DNA from: Metarhizobium sp964253915
GTDB taxonomy: Bacteria; Pseudomonadota; Alphaproteobacteria; Rhizobiales; Rhizobiaceae
Assembly (NCBI RefSeq): GCF_964253915.1
Contig: NZ_CAXUSG020000005.1
Span: forward strand, 124,001-188,000
Reading direction: 5' to 3'
Length of the DNA stretch: 64,000 nt
Numbering within the stretch: the first letter of the stretch is position 1; each line of letters opens with the position of its first letter. A program made the translations under genes and the position numbers. Of this stretch, positions 1 to 8,647 are shown piece after piece. A model generated the notes under the pieces. It was not told the origin of the DNA. It saw only the letters and a program-made list of their open reading frames with translations, and did not search any database.

Positions 1-58
1 GAAGACCAATATTAACCATTAGACTGCGGGCTTTGCCTGCAAGTGAAGGAGAGTAGCC

Positions 59-484
59 ATGCGCCACCAGAAAGCCGGTCGCAAGCTGAACAGAACCGCC
101 AGCCATCGTAAGGCAATGTTTGCCAACATGGCTGCCTCGCTCATCACCCATGAGCAGATCGTCACCACCCTGCCGAAGGCGAAGGAAATTCGCCCGATCG
201 TCGAAAAGCTCGTCACCCTCGGCAAGCGCGGCGACCTGCACGCTCGCCGCCAGGCGATCTCGCAGATCCGCGACGTTGCTGTCGTTTCGAAGCTGTTCGA
301 CACGATCGCTTCGCGTTACGCCACCCGCAACGGCGGCTACCTGCGCATCATGAAGGCCGGCTTCCGCCAGGGCGACAACGCTGCCCTCGCTGTTGTCGAG
401 TTCGTCGAGCGCGACGTCGATGCCAAGGGCGCAGCCGACAAGGCTCGCGTTGCCGCTGAAGCAGAAGCTGCCGAAGCCGCTTGA
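59..484 (+). CDS. rplQ: 50S ribosomal protein L17
   Basis: Large-subunit ribosomal protein L17, near the polypeptide exit tunnel. The first ~120 residues carry the family pattern (MRHQKAGRKLNR start, then SLITHEQIVTTLPKAKEIRP). The Ala/Glu-rich tail makes it 141 residues, longer than the ~127 of E. coli, which is usual in Alphaproteobacteria. A strong Shine-Dalgarno (AAGGAGA) precedes the ATG. L17 is normally the last gene of the alpha operon after rpoA, and the terminator right after the stop agrees with that. Identification is very secure. Confidence 0.98.
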   Translation: MRHQKAGRKLNRTASHRKAMFANMAASLITHEQIVTTLPKAKEIRPIVEKLVTLGKRGDLHARRQAISQIRDVAVVSKLFDTIASRYATRNGGYLRIMKAGFRQGDNAALAVVEFVERDVDAKGAADKARVAAEAEAAEAA

Positions 485-509
485 TCTTTTCCGCCTTGCG
501 GAAACAAAA

Positions 510-538
510 CAGCCGGGTCGAAAGACTCGGCTGTTTGC
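510..538 (+). terminator. Rho-independent terminator of the rplQ operon
   Basis: A 10-bp stem (CAGCCGGGTC pairing with GACTCGGCTG, one G-T pair) is closed by a GAAA tetraloop and followed by TTTGCGTTT. It lies 26 bases after the rplQ stop. Confidence 0.8.
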
Positions 539-558
539 GTTTGGGACCATGTTTGTTT

Positions 559-662
559 TAGAGCATTTCCGCTTTTCTCCGAAACGCGAAAACGCTCTAT
601 CTCTTTGTTCCTGCGCAATTCCGGACGCAAAACCGCTGCGCACTTTTGCTGGAATTGCTCTA
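559..662. repeat. RIME-like rhizobial intergenic mosaic repeat
   Basis: A 104-bp element bounded by terminal inverted repeats (TAGAGCA at 559-565, TGCTCTA at 656-662; 11 of 12 bases match if extended). It has a first palindromic half (GAGC...GCTC, 561-598) and a second half starting GCGCAATTCC. The length, ends and place between genes match the RIME class of repeats known from Rhizobiaceae; assignment to a subtype is inference. The msrQ stop codon lies in its right end. Confidence 0.7.
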
Positions 663-1301
663 GGCGGTGCGTTGGGTGACCGGCATCCGCTTCCGGTCGT
701 TTTTGCGGGCACGCAGAACCGGTCGCAAGGCCCGATAAAGCAACAGGACGACGATCAGGCCGATGTAGATATATTGCTCCAGCGTCAGCACCTTGGTCGA
801 GAGTGCGAAATGCAAGGCTCCGAGTGCGGCGATCGGATAGATCAGCCGGTGAAGGCGGATCCAGTTTTTCCCGAGCTTGCGGATGGACGCCATGTTCGAG
901 GTGACCGCCAGTGGTACCAGCAGCAGCAGGGCGCCCATGCCGAACATGATGAAGGGACGCTTGAGGACATCGGCAACGATGGCGTTGAGCACCAATGCCT
1001 GGTCGAGGATCGCATAGACCGAGAAATGCATCAGCGCGTAGTAGAAGGTCAGTAGCCCGAGCGCACGTCGATAGCGGATCAGGTTCCAGCCGGCGAGTTC
1101 GCGCAGGGGGCTGACGGCAAGCGTTGCGATCAGGAACCGCAGCGTCCAGATGCCGAGCAGCAGTTCGAATGTCTTGACGGGATCGGCACCGAGATTGCCG
1201 CTCGCGCCGAGATAAAAGGACCAGGCTGCTGGCAGCAGCCCGACGATGTAGAGCAGCCAGACGGACGCCGGCTGCCAGCGTTTGGGAAGACCTGTCGCCA
1301 T
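660..1301 (-). CDS. msrQ: MsrQ heme-binding membrane subunit of the MsrPQ methionine sulfoxide reductase
   Basis: Integral inner-membrane cytochrome b-type protein (YedZ family, 213 residues) that passes electrons from the quinone pool or flavin reductases to periplasmic MsrP. Several hydrophobic segments are visible (about residues 13-30, 48-65, 82-100, 113-135, 148-165, 172-190), with candidate heme histidines in ALMHFSVY, WIRLHRLIY and GALHFAL. Its ATG overlaps the msrP stop by one base (TGATG), so the two are translationally coupled. The stop codon is formed by the edge of the adjacent repeat, so the C-terminal residues may be lineage-specific. Identification is secure. Confidence 0.95.
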   Translation of the reverse strand: MATGLPKRWQPASVWLLYIVGLLPAAWSFYLGASGNLGADPVKTFELLLGIWTLRFLIATLAVSPLRELAGWNLIRYRRALGLLTFYYALMHFSVYAILDQALVLNAIVADVLKRPFIMFGMGALLLLVPLAVTSNMASIRKLGKNWIRLHRLIYPIAALGALHFALSTKVLTLEQYIYIGLIVVLLLYRALRPVLRARKNDRKRMPVTQRTA

Positions 1302-2251
1302 CAGTAGTTCGCCCTGAGGTCCATGCCGGAATACAGGCTTGCGACCTCTTCGGCATAACCGTTGAAGGGCAATGTGGGACGGCGTTCACCCGACGAAAAG
1401 AAGCCGCCTTCGCCAATGCGCCTCTCCGTCGCCTGGCTCCAGCGCGGATGATCGACCTCGGGATTGACGTTGGCATAGAAGCCGTATTCCTGCGGATTGG
1501 TGACCTGCCAGGTGTTTTTCGGCTGCTGGTCGGTCAAGGTGATGCGCACGATCGATTTGATGCCCTTGAAACCGTATTTCCACGGCACGACCAGGCGGAT
1601 CGGAGCGCCGTTCTGGTTCGGCAGCGTTTCGCCATAGAGACCGACGGCAAGCAGGGTCAGCGGATGTCGGGCTTCGTCGAGCCGCAGGCCTTCGATGTAG
1701 GGCCAATTGAGCGACTGGAAATAACCGCCCTGGCCCGGCATTTCTTCCGGCCGCACGACGGTTTCGAAAGAAACGTATTTTGCGCTTCCGAGCGGCTCCA
1801 CCTTGTCGAGCAGGGCAGCGAGCGGAAAGCCGTTCCAGGGGATCACCATCGACCATGCCTCGACGCAGCGCATGCGGTAGACACGCTCCTCGACTGGAAA
1901 ATCCTTGATCAACTGGTCGATGTCGAAGGTGCCGGGCTTGCCGACCATGCCGTCGACGGCAACCGTCCAGGGCCGTGGCTTGAAATCGCCGGAAAGGGCA
2001 GCCGGGTCGCCCTTGTCGAGGCCGAATTCGTAAAAATTGTTGTAGGTGGTGACGTCCTTCTGCGGCGTCAGCTTGTCGTCGACCTTGTATTGGCTCGGAA
2101 CGACGGCAAGGGCGGCCGCCGCGGCCTGTGCGCCGCCAAGCATCGCAGCACCCGCAAGCGTGGCGGCGCCGAAAAAATTGCGGCGGTTGAGATAGAGGGA
2201 CTGCGGCGTGATTTCCGAGGCGGCAATTCTTGGCGGGCGATAGGCGGCCAT
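1301..2251 (-). CDS. msrP: MsrP molybdopterin catalytic subunit of periplasmic methionine sulfoxide reductase
   Basis: Periplasmic molybdoenzyme (YedY family) that reduces methionine sulfoxide in oxidised envelope proteins, using electrons from MsrQ. A twin-arginine signal is visible (RRNFFGAATLAG, residues ~23-34) with an Ala-rich cleavage region near residue 48. The oxidoreductase molybdopterin-binding domain follows, with the molybdenum-ligating cysteine in YRMRCVEAWS (Cys129). The length of 316 matches the family. It is the first gene of an msrPQ operon, divergent from ilvD. Identification is secure. Confidence 0.96.
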   Translation of the reverse strand: MAAYRPPRIAASEITPQSLYLNRRNFFGAATLAGAAMLGGAQAAAAALAVVPSQYKVDDKLTPQKDVTTYNNFYEFGLDKGDPAALSGDFKPRPWTVAVDGMVGKPGTFDIDQLIKDFPVEERVYRMRCVEAWSMVIPWNGFPLAALLDKVEPLGSAKYVSFETVVRPEEMPGQGGYFQSLNWPYIEGLRLDEARHPLTLLAVGLYGETLPNQNGAPIRLVVPWKYGFKGIKSIVRITLTDQQPKNTWQVTNPQEYGFYANVNPEVDHPRWSQATERRIGEGGFFSSGERRPTLPFNGYAEEVASLYSGMDLRANY

Positions 2252-2559
2252 GGCACGTTCCTTTCAGCGTGATGCGCATCATACCGCCAATACGTGCCCG
2301 AGGATGTTTTTGTTACGGCGTTTGTGCCGGAATTCTTCCGTGGTTAAACCACATTTTCGTGTTTTGTCGTGAGGCGCCGTGTGCTGCACTGTTGTCGCTG
2401 CGCCTTATCAGACCCTCGCGGCTTGTACCGTACCGGATTCGGCCTACCTGATAGTGACAGATTCCAGCATTTGCGTTAGGACCTGAGAAAATTGGGCTGC
2501 GGTAGAGACGCCTTGCCCCGCATTCCCCGGATAGATTGAAAGACGTCGAGGAAAACACC
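2252..2559. other. Divergent intergenic region between msrP and ilvD
   Basis: About 308 bases holding the promoters of msrP (leftward) and ilvD (rightward). I see no convincing leader peptide, riboswitch or strong hairpin. The ilvD ribosome-binding site (GAGGAAA, 2548-2554) is at the right end. Confidence 0.6.
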
Positions 2560-4395
2560 ATGCCTGCTTATCGTTCGAGAACCACGACCCACGGCCGCAA
2601 CATGGCCGGTGCCCGCGGCCTTTGGCGCGCGACGGGCATGAAGGACAGCGATTTCGGCAAGCCGATCATTGCGGTGGTGAATTCGTTCACGCAGTTCGTG
2701 CCCGGCCACGTCCACCTCAAGGATCTCGGCCAGCTCGTTGCCCGCGAAATCGAAGCGGCCGGCGGCGTCGCCAAGGAATTCAACACCATCGCCGTCGATG
2801 ACGGCATCGCCATGGGCCATGACGGCATGCTCTATTCGCTGCCGTCTCGCGAAATCATCGCCGACTCGGTCGAGTACATGGTCAATGCCCATTGCGCCGA
2901 CGCCATGGTCTGCATCTCGAACTGCGACAAGATCACCCCCGGCATGCTGAATGCCGCCATGCGCCTGAACATTCCGGCCGTCTTCGTGTCCGGCGGTCCG
3001 ATGGAAGCCGGCAAGGTCGTCCTGCATGGCAAGACGCACGCGCTCGATCTCGTCGATGCGATGGTCGCAGCCGCCGACGACAAGATTTCCGACGAGGACG
3101 TCAAGGTCATCGAACGCTCGGCCTGTCCGACCTGCGGTTCCTGTTCCGGCATGTTTACGGCCAACTCGATGAATTGCCTGACGGAAGCGCTCGGCCTGTC
3201 CTTGCCCGGCAACGGTTCGACGCTTGCCACGCACGCCGACCGCAAGCGGCTGTTCGTCGAGGCCGGTCACCTGATTGTCGATCTTGCTCGCCGCTATTAC
3301 GAGCAGGAAGACGACAGCATCCTGCCGCGCAACGTCGCCAACAAGCGCGCCTTCGAAAACGCCATGTCGCTCGACATTGCCATGGGCGGCTCGACCAACA
3401 CCGTGCTGCACATCCTCGCTGCTGCTTATGAAGGTGGCATCGACTTCAACATGGACGACATCGACCGCCTGTCGCGCAAGGTGCCGTGCCTCTCCAAGGT
3501 CGCGCCCGCCAAGCAGGACGTGCACATGGAAGACGTGCACCGCGCCGGCGGCATCATGCGCATCCTCGGCGAACTCGAGCGGGGCGGGCTGCTCCACCGC
3601 GACACGCCAACCGTACACGCCGAAACGCTGGGTGACGCCATCGATCGTTGGGACATCACCCGCACCAGCAGCGAGACCGTGCGCAAATTCTTCCGTGCTG
3701 CCCCCGGTGGCATCCCGACTCAGGTTGCTTTCAGCCAGGAAGCCCGCTGGGACGAATTGGATACCGACAGTGAAAAGGGTGTCATCCGCTCCGTCGAACA
3801 TCCGTTCTCGAAGGATGGCGGCCTGGCCGTGCTCTCCGGCAACATCGCGCTCGACGGCTGCATCGTGAAAACGGCCGGCGTTGACGAGTCGATCCTGAAA
3901 TTCTCCGGCCCGGCGGTCGTTTACGAAAGCCAGGACGCGGCGGTGAAGGGCATCCTCGGCAACGAGGTCAAGGCCGGTGACGTCGTCGTCATCCGCTACG
4001 AAGGCCCGAAGGGCGGCCCGGGCATGCAGGAAATGCTCTATCCGACCAGCTACCTGAAATCCAAGGGCCTCGGAAAGGCCTGCGCGCTGATCACCGACGG
4101 TCGCTTCTCCGGCGGCACGTCCGGTCTCTCCATCGGTCACGCCTCGCCGGAAGCGGCGCAGGGCGGCGCCATCGGCCTGGTGCGCAACGGCGATATCATC
4201 AATATCGACATTCCGAACCGCACCATCGACATCGCGATTTCCGACGCTGAACTCGCAACGCGCCGCGCCGAACAGGACAAGCTCGGCTGGAAGCCGGCTG
4301 CACCGCGCAAACGCAACGTCACCACGGCGCTGAAGGCCTATGCCGCCTTCGCCGCCAGCGCCGACAAGGGCGCCGTCCGCATCCTGCCGGAATAA
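2560..4395 (+). CDS. ilvD: Dihydroxy-acid dehydratase
   Basis: Dehydrates 2,3-dihydroxy-isovalerate and 2,3-dihydroxy-3-methylvalerate to the 2-oxo acids in valine and isoleucine synthesis (iron-sulfur enzyme, cytoplasm). It is collinear with the long E. coli-type IlvD: YRSRTTTHGRNMAGARGLWR at the N-terminus, Fe-S cysteines in CISNCDKITPG and CPTCGSCSGMF, and GGPGMQEMLYPTS and DGRFSGGTSGLSIGH near the C-terminus. I chose the ATG at 2560 because it aligns with the family start and has GAGGAAA six bases upstream; an in-frame TTG at 2536 would add eight unsupported residues. It is 611 residues and ends in a strong terminator. Confidence 0.97.
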   Translation: MPAYRSRTTTHGRNMAGARGLWRATGMKDSDFGKPIIAVVNSFTQFVPGHVHLKDLGQLVAREIEAAGGVAKEFNTIAVDDGIAMGHDGMLYSLPSREIIADSVEYMVNAHCADAMVCISNCDKITPGMLNAAMRLNIPAVFVSGGPMEAGKVVLHGKTHALDLVDAMVAAADDKISDEDVKVIERSACPTCGSCSGMFTANSMNCLTEALGLSLPGNGSTLATHADRKRLFVEAGHLIVDLARRYYEQEDDSILPRNVANKRAFENAMSLDIAMGGSTNTVLHILAAAYEGGIDFNMDDIDRLSRKVPCLSKVAPAKQDVHMEDVHRAGGIMRILGELERGGLLHRDTPTVHAETLGDAIDRWDITRTSSETVRKFFRAAPGGIPTQVAFSQEARWDELDTDSEKGVIRSVEHPFSKDGGLAVLSGNIALDGCIVKTAGVDESILKFSGPAVVYESQDAAVKGILGNEVKAGDVVVIRYEGPKGGPGMQEMLYPTSYLKSKGLGKACALITDGRFSGGTSGLSIGHASPEAAQGGAIGLVRNGDIINIDIPNRTIDIAISDAELATRRAEQDKLGWKPAAPRKRNVTTALKAYAAFAASADKGAVRILPE

Positions 4396-4416
4396 GTGCC
4401 GGCGGCATTTGCCGTG

Positions 4417-4833
4417 CTATCGATCAGAACCCTTCCTTCGCCAGCCGAGGGAAGGGTTTTTCTTTGCGCAGGCCGCAACGCCCTTACAGCGGCCGGTTGA
4501 TGTTCTTATAGGTTCCCCCAGCTGCGTCATGCGCTCGTCGTAGGCTGCCGCGATACAGGCGGCATCTGCGCTGCACGCCTGGCGCTTCTGCAGCCAGGCC
4601 GATTGTTCATCCTGCAAGGTGCCGCGGGCACCCATGGCAAGCAGGCCGGTGAGCAACTCGAATGTGGTGACCATTCGAACATCGGCATCGTTCAACGCCC
4701 TCGTATCGCAGATCGTCTTCTCGTCAGCCTTCAGTTCCGACGCTTCTCAATCGAAACTGGCGGCTATGGCACCGGTGGTCGTGCCCGAGACCAGCAGCAG
4801 CGCAAGGACGAGGGCAGTTGAAAAATGCGTCAT
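4417..4833 (-). pseudogene. LprI-type secreted protein gene interrupted by one in-frame TGA
   Basis: Read from the ATG at 4833, the frame encodes a signal peptide (about residues 1-24, hydrophobic core ALVLALLLVSG), then ASFD, a TGA at 4747-4749 (codon 29), then EASELKADEKTIC...DEQSAWLQKRQAC...CIAAAYDERMTQL. The second part fits the lysozyme-inhibitor LprI N-terminal domain, whose usual start is F-D-C-x-x-A...E-x-x-I-C. The stop sits exactly at the first conserved cysteine (TGC to TGA). Everything before and after is in frame. The last residues run into the shared ilvD terminator. It is most likely a recent pseudogene, otherwise a sequencing error. An ATG-less product could start from TTG at 4695, but would lack the export signal. 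Confidence 0.75.
4428..4465 (+). terminator. Terminator of ilvD, overlapping the end of the convergent LprI-type gene
   Basis: A 13-bp stem (4428-4440 with 4446-4458, one G-T pair) has a CCAGC loop and is followed by TTTTCTTT. It lies between two convergent genes and inside the 3' end of the leftward one. Confidence 0.85.
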
Positions 4834-4924
4834 AAGACTACTCCATGCTCAATCGGTGACATCCGGGTCTGCCGGCATATCTCGGTATTAGAGATGATGC
4901 AGTCTGCCGTTATGACAAGGAAGG

Positions 4925-5068
4925 ATGGCCGCCGTGATGTTGCAGCCCCTTCCAAAGAAGGATCCCACGGGCGAATGCCGCCGGGACATGAAGGCTATCT
5001 GGCGGGCGTGTTTTCGTCTGGTGGTCCTGCCTGCCGTTTTCCATGCTTCCGCCCTCTTCCTTTTCTAG
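4925..5068 (+). CDS. Possible small membrane-anchored protein (47 aa)
   Basis: A short frame starts at an ATG with AAGGAAGG just upstream and ends at TAG 5066-5068. It would encode a charged N-terminal part (PKKDPTGECRRDMK) and a hydrophobic C-terminal stretch (FRLVVLPAVFHASALFLF). I recognise no family. It precedes the Do-like protease gene by about 50 bases on the same strand. The evidence is limited to the start context and the hydrophobic tail. Confidence 0.25.
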   Translation: MAAVMLQPLPKKDPTGECRRDMKAIWRACFRLVVLPAVFHASALFLF

Positions 5069-5117
5069 CGTCGAGCGTTAAAACCTGCCTGACCTGATAT
5101 TTTCAAAAGGATCTCCC

Positions 5118-6518
5118 ATGCGCGGCTTCACGATGCGCCTTTCGGCTTCCGTCCTGTCGTTTTTCCTCGTGATGCCGGCGGTGTATGCGCAAGACACGGC
5201 CAAAACCGTGCCCGAGAGCCAGCTGCAGATGCAGCTCTCCTTCGCGCCGCTCGTCAAGCAAACGGCCAATGCCGTCGTCAACGTTTACGCCGAGCGCATG
5301 GTCGAACGTCGCTCGCCTTTCGACGACCCGTTCTTCGAACAATTCTTCGGCCAGCGCATGCCGAACCGTACGGAGAAACAATCCTCGCTCGGTTCCGGCG
5401 TGATCGTCGAGGCCGATGGCACCGTCGTCACCAACAACCATGTCATCGAGGGCGCCGACGACATCAAGGTGGCGTTGGCCGATGGCCGCGAGTTTCCCTG
5501 TGAAGTGATCCTCAAGGACGACCGGCTGGATCTTGCCGTGCTGAAGATCAAGAACGGCGGCAACTTCCCGAGCCTGCCGATCGGGAACTCCGATGCGGTG
5601 GAGGTGGGCGATCTGGTGCTCGCCATCGGCAATCCGTTCGGTGTCGGCCAGACGGTGACGAGCGGCATCGTTTCGGCATTGGCGCGTAACCAGGTGGTCA
5701 AGTCGGAGTTCGGCTTCTTCATACAGACGGACGCATCGATCAATCCCGGTAATTCCGGCGGCGCGCTGATGAACATGAAAGGCGAACTGATCGGCATCAA
5801 TACGGCGATTTTTTCGCGCGGCGGCGGCTCCAACGGCGTCGGTTTCGCCATTCCCGCCAATCTGGTGAAGGTGTTCCTGGCTTCGGCCGAAAGCGGCGCG
5901 CAACGTTTCGAGCGTCCGTATGTCGGCGCCACCTTCGAGCCGGTGACATCTGAAGTGGCCGAAGCGCTCGGGTTGAAGACCGCGCGGGGAGCGCTGGTGG
6001 TCAAGGTTGCCGGTGACGGACCGGCGGCAAAGGCCGGGCTGAAGCCGGGCGAGGTGGTGACGGCGGTCAACGGTGTGCCCGTCGAGCATCCCGATGCCCT
6101 GGGTTACCGGCTGACCACGGCGGGTCTCGGCATTGCCGTCGATCTGACCGTCCTCGACAACGGCAAGGAAGAGACGGTGAAGCTGACGCTCGACGGTGCT
6201 CCGGAAACGGCGCCGCGGGACCAGCGGCAGATCGAGGGCCGCAACCCGTTTGCCGGCGCTGTCGTTGCAAACCTCTCGCCGCGGGTGGCCGACGAGTTGC
6301 GCATGGCCAGCGACACGACCGGCGTGGTGGTCATGGAAGTCAAGCCGGGTTCGCCCGCCGACCGCCTCGGTTTTGCGGCGCGCGACGTGATCGTTGCGGT
6401 CAATGGCAATGCCGTCGATTCGACGAAGGCGCTGGAAGCGGCGCTGGAGGACGATCCGGGTTTCTGGCGGATCGAGATCGACCGCGACGGCCAGCGCTTG
6501 CGGCAGTTCTTCCGGTAA
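5118..6518 (+). CDS. Do-like periplasmic serine endoprotease (DegP/DegQ family)
   Basis: Periplasmic quality-control protease of the HtrA family, 466 residues. It has an N-terminal signal peptide (cleavage near VYA-Q, residue ~24). The trypsin-like domain has the catalytic triad His108 (TNNHVIEG), Asp138 (RLDLAVLKI) and Ser213 (NPGNSGGAL). Two PDZ domains follow (about 265-355 and 370-460). It lacks the long LA-loop extension of E. coli DegP and is closer in length to DegQ. It stands alone between a broken LprI-type gene and rarA. Family assignment is secure; the choice of paralogue name (degP/degQ) is not. Confidence 0.93.
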   Translation: MRGFTMRLSASVLSFFLVMPAVYAQDTAKTVPESQLQMQLSFAPLVKQTANAVVNVYAERMVERRSPFDDPFFEQFFGQRMPNRTEKQSSLGSGVIVEADGTVVTNNHVIEGADDIKVALADGREFPCEVILKDDRLDLAVLKIKNGGNFPSLPIGNSDAVEVGDLVLAIGNPFGVGQTVTSGIVSALARNQVVKSEFGFFIQTDASINPGNSGGALMNMKGELIGINTAIFSRGGGSNGVGFAIPANLVKVFLASAESGAQRFERPYVGATFEPVTSEVAEALGLKTARGALVVKVAGDGPAAKAGLKPGEVVTAVNGVPVEHPDALGYRLTTAGLGIAVDLTVLDNGKEETVKLTLDGAPETAPRDQRQIEGRNPFAGAVVANLSPRVADELRMASDTTGVVVMEVKPGSPADRLGFAARDVIVAVNGNAVDSTKALEAALEDDPGFWRIEIDRDGQRLRQFFR

Positions 6519-6616
6519 CGGCCATCCGCTCGCGTGCTGCGGTTGCCGGCAGGCGCATCGTTTGAAAACAACAGCTTCGCTCCCCATTTATCCGGAGTGT
6601 AAGTTTGGAGATATGC

Positions 6617-7909
6617 GTGTCACTTTTCGAATCGCAGGCGCCCATACCGCTGGCCGAGGCGCTACGTCCCAGCACGCTGGCTGACGTGGTCGGTCAGGAT
6701 CACCTGCTGGGTGAGGGCGGGCCGATCGCCCGCATGGTGAAGTCGGGATCGATTTCCTCCTTCATCCTCTGGGGGCCGCCGGGCGTCGGCAAGACGACGA
6801 TCGCGCGGCTGGTCGCGGCGGAGGCGAATGCGCGGTTCGTGCAGCTTTCGGCGGTCATGTCGGGCGTGGCGGACCTGAGAAAGGTTTTCGAAGAAGCGAA
6901 GAAGGATCGGTCGCTGGGGCGCCAGACGATCCTGTTCATCGACGAGCTTCATCGCTTCAATCGCTCGACGCAGGATGCCCTGCTGCCGCACGTCGAGAGC
7001 GGCGTGATTACGCTGGTCGGCGCCACGACGGAGAATCCGAGTTTCAGCCTGGTCGGCGCCTTGTTGTCGCGCGCCAGGGTGTTCACGCTCAATCCGCTGG
7101 ACCGGCAGGCGCTTGTCAAACTTCTGGAACGGGCAGAAGAACATGCGAAAAAACCGCTGCCGATCACCGCGTCGGCAAGAGATGCCCTGGTCGATCTGGC
7201 CGATGGCGACGGTCGTTATCTGATCGGCATGGTGGAGGAGCTGTTCCGGACCAATGTTGCCTCGCCGCTTGCCGAAAGCGACCTGGCGGTGTTCCTGCAG
7301 AAACGCATGCCGCTCTACGACAAGGCCAATGATGGGCATTACAACCTGCTGAGTTGTTTTCACAAAAGCCTGCGTGGCAGCGATGTCAACGCCGCCCTGT
7401 ATTGGGCGGCGAGGATGATCGAAGGCGGTGAAGACCCGAATGTGGTTTTCCGGCGCCTGGCATGCGCCGCCTCCGAGGACGTCGGGCTGGCCGACCCGCA
7501 AGCCTTGCAGCAGGTCATCACCGCGTGGGAAGCCTTCGAGCGCATCGGCTGGCCGGAGGCTCGGCTTTTCCTGGCGCAGGCGATCGTCTACGTCGCGACG
7601 TGCCCGAAATCCAATGCATCATACCGGGCATTCGATGCCGCGACCGCGCTTGCACGGCAAACCGGGTCGATCCCGCCGCCGAAAAACATTCTCAACGCCC
7701 CGACGAAACTCATGAAGCAACTGGGTTACCACGAGGGATATCTTTACGACCACGATTTTCCGGATGCCTTTAGCGGACAGATGTTCTTCCCCGCCGAGCT
7801 GGGCGACAAGGACCTCGATTTCTACAAACCCAATGAACGAGGCTACGAACGCGAGCTTTCGAAAAGGCTGCATTACTGGAAAAGGCTGAAAGGCCAGAAG
7901 TCGGATTGA
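6617..7909 (+). CDS. rarA: Replication-associated recombination protein A (MgsA/RarA AAA+ ATPase)
   Basis: AAA+ ATPase of the clamp-loader clade acting at stalled replication forks. Walker A is GPPGVGKTT (about residues 53-61), the Walker B-type motif is LFIDELHRF, sensor 1 is GATTENPSF, and the C-terminal RarA tetramerisation domain has YDKANDGHYNLLSCFHKSLRGSD. I prefer the GTG at 6617 (GGAG six bases upstream; product begins SLFESQAPIPLAEALRP like relatives); a TTG at 6605, with another GGAG, would add four residues. It is about 430 residues, normal for the family, and runs alone towards a convergent DUF1883 gene. Confidence 0.94.
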   Translation: MSLFESQAPIPLAEALRPSTLADVVGQDHLLGEGGPIARMVKSGSISSFILWGPPGVGKTTIARLVAAEANARFVQLSAVMSGVADLRKVFEEAKKDRSLGRQTILFIDELHRFNRSTQDALLPHVESGVITLVGATTENPSFSLVGALLSRARVFTLNPLDRQALVKLLERAEEHAKKPLPITASARDALVDLADGDGRYLIGMVEELFRTNVASPLAESDLAVFLQKRMPLYDKANDGHYNLLSCFHKSLRGSDVNAALYWAARMIEGGEDPNVVFRRLACAASEDVGLADPQALQQVITAWEAFERIGWPEARLFLAQAIVYVATCPKSNASYRAFDAATALARQTGSIPPPKNILNAPTKLMKQLGYHEGYLYDHDFPDAFSGQMFFPAELGDKDLDFYKPNERGYERELSKRLHYWKRLKGQKSD

Positions 7910-7934
7910 GGAAACGTCCCGGCCGGCCGTGCCG

Positions 7935-8258
7935 TCAGCCGGCCGCAGGTTCCGCCGGCTGGTAGCGAGCAGGGCTGACGCTGTCGATCATCTTGACGCT
8001 TGATTCCGCCAGGCCGTGCTGGCCTTCCATATCGACGACCAGATGCCACGGGCCGGTTTCCGGAATGGTCAGCTTGATGGGCGAGCGCCGTGCGACGCCG
8101 CCGATGAATTGATGTTTCAGCACTTCCTTGAAGGCCTGGAAGTTCCAGGGGCTCATGAGCCTGACGTTGCAGACGGCTGAGAGCGTGACTTCGATGACGG
8201 TGCCTGCACGTAAGTTGCCCAAGTCATAATGCGTATAACGGAAGGCCGGCTTGGGCAT
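7935..8258 (-). CDS. DUF1883 domain protein
   Basis: A small protein of about 107 residues with the DUF1883 pattern: YTHYDLGNLRAGTVIEVTLS, then NVRLMSPWNFQAFK, GGVARRSPIKLTIPETGPWHLVVDM and SSVKMID. The function of the family is not established. I chose the ATG at 8258 (AGAGAAG upstream; relatives start close to the HYDLG block); an ATG at 8273 would add MKRSR but has no spaced ribosome-binding site. A GC-rich inverted repeat (7920-7927 with 7938-7945) overlaps its stop codon and may end transcription of rarA and this gene. Confidence 0.8.
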   Translation of the reverse strand: MPKPAFRYTHYDLGNLRAGTVIEVTLSAVCNVRLMSPWNFQAFKEVLKHQFIGGVARRSPIKLTIPETGPWHLVVDMEGQHGLAESSVKMIDSVSPARYQPAEPAAG

Positions 8259-8354
8259 TCTACTTCTCTTCATCCCTTCATGGATCGTGGGGTCACATGC
8301 TAGATTTTCAGAGTTAAGGAAAAGTTTCCCAGCGGTTGCAACGCCGGCAATAAT

Positions 8355-8621
8355 TCACTTATCCACAGGTATCGGACCGCGCCGAGGAGTTTTTGCGAAA
8401 TCGGCATGGAGATCGGGCAACGTGCCTTCCGGTATGCGACGGACCTGCCGTGGGTCATGTCCTGCTTCCTCCGTCGCAAAATGGATTGCGGCTCCTTCAT
8501 TGGCAAAAAGACCGCCGATCCGACCCAGCCGGTCGTGGACGACCCAGAATCCGTGACAATCGCGCCCCACGAGAAAACGGGCGGCGATTGTCGGATCGAT
8601 GCGGTGTGCTTCATGCATCAT
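8355..8621 (-). CDS. Conserved hypothetical protein (88 aa)
   Basis: A small cytoplasmic protein without a signal peptide. The readable core is FLVGRDCHGFWVVHDRLGRIGGLFANEGAAIHFA followed by a Pro-rich, basic tail, a pattern I associate with rhizobial hypothetical proteins of unknown function. Two tandem start codons (ATGATG, 8616-8621) follow AAGGA at about eight bases. It lies 26 bases after the next upstream gene (8648-8839) on the same strand, so the two are probably cotranscribed. No role can be given. Confidence 0.65.
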   Translation of the reverse strand: MMHEAHRIDPTIAARFLVGRDCHGFWVVHDRLGRIGGLFANEGAAIHFATEEAGHDPRQVRRIPEGTLPDLHADFAKTPRRGPIPVDK

Positions 8622-8647
8622 GGTCGTGTTCCTTCGTTGTTCGCGTA

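Noticed and set aside
4747..4749. TGA in the LprI-type gene as a selenocysteine codon
   Set aside because: The replaced residue is a structural cysteine, the family is not known to use selenocysteine, and no clear SECIS-like hairpin follows directly.
8628..8642. GTTC-N7-GTTC, the form of an alphaproteobacterial LexA box
   Set aside because: One or two such matches are expected by chance in 64 kb. It lies inside a probable two-gene unit and overlaps the ribosome-binding site of the 88-residue gene, with no DNA-repair gene nearby.
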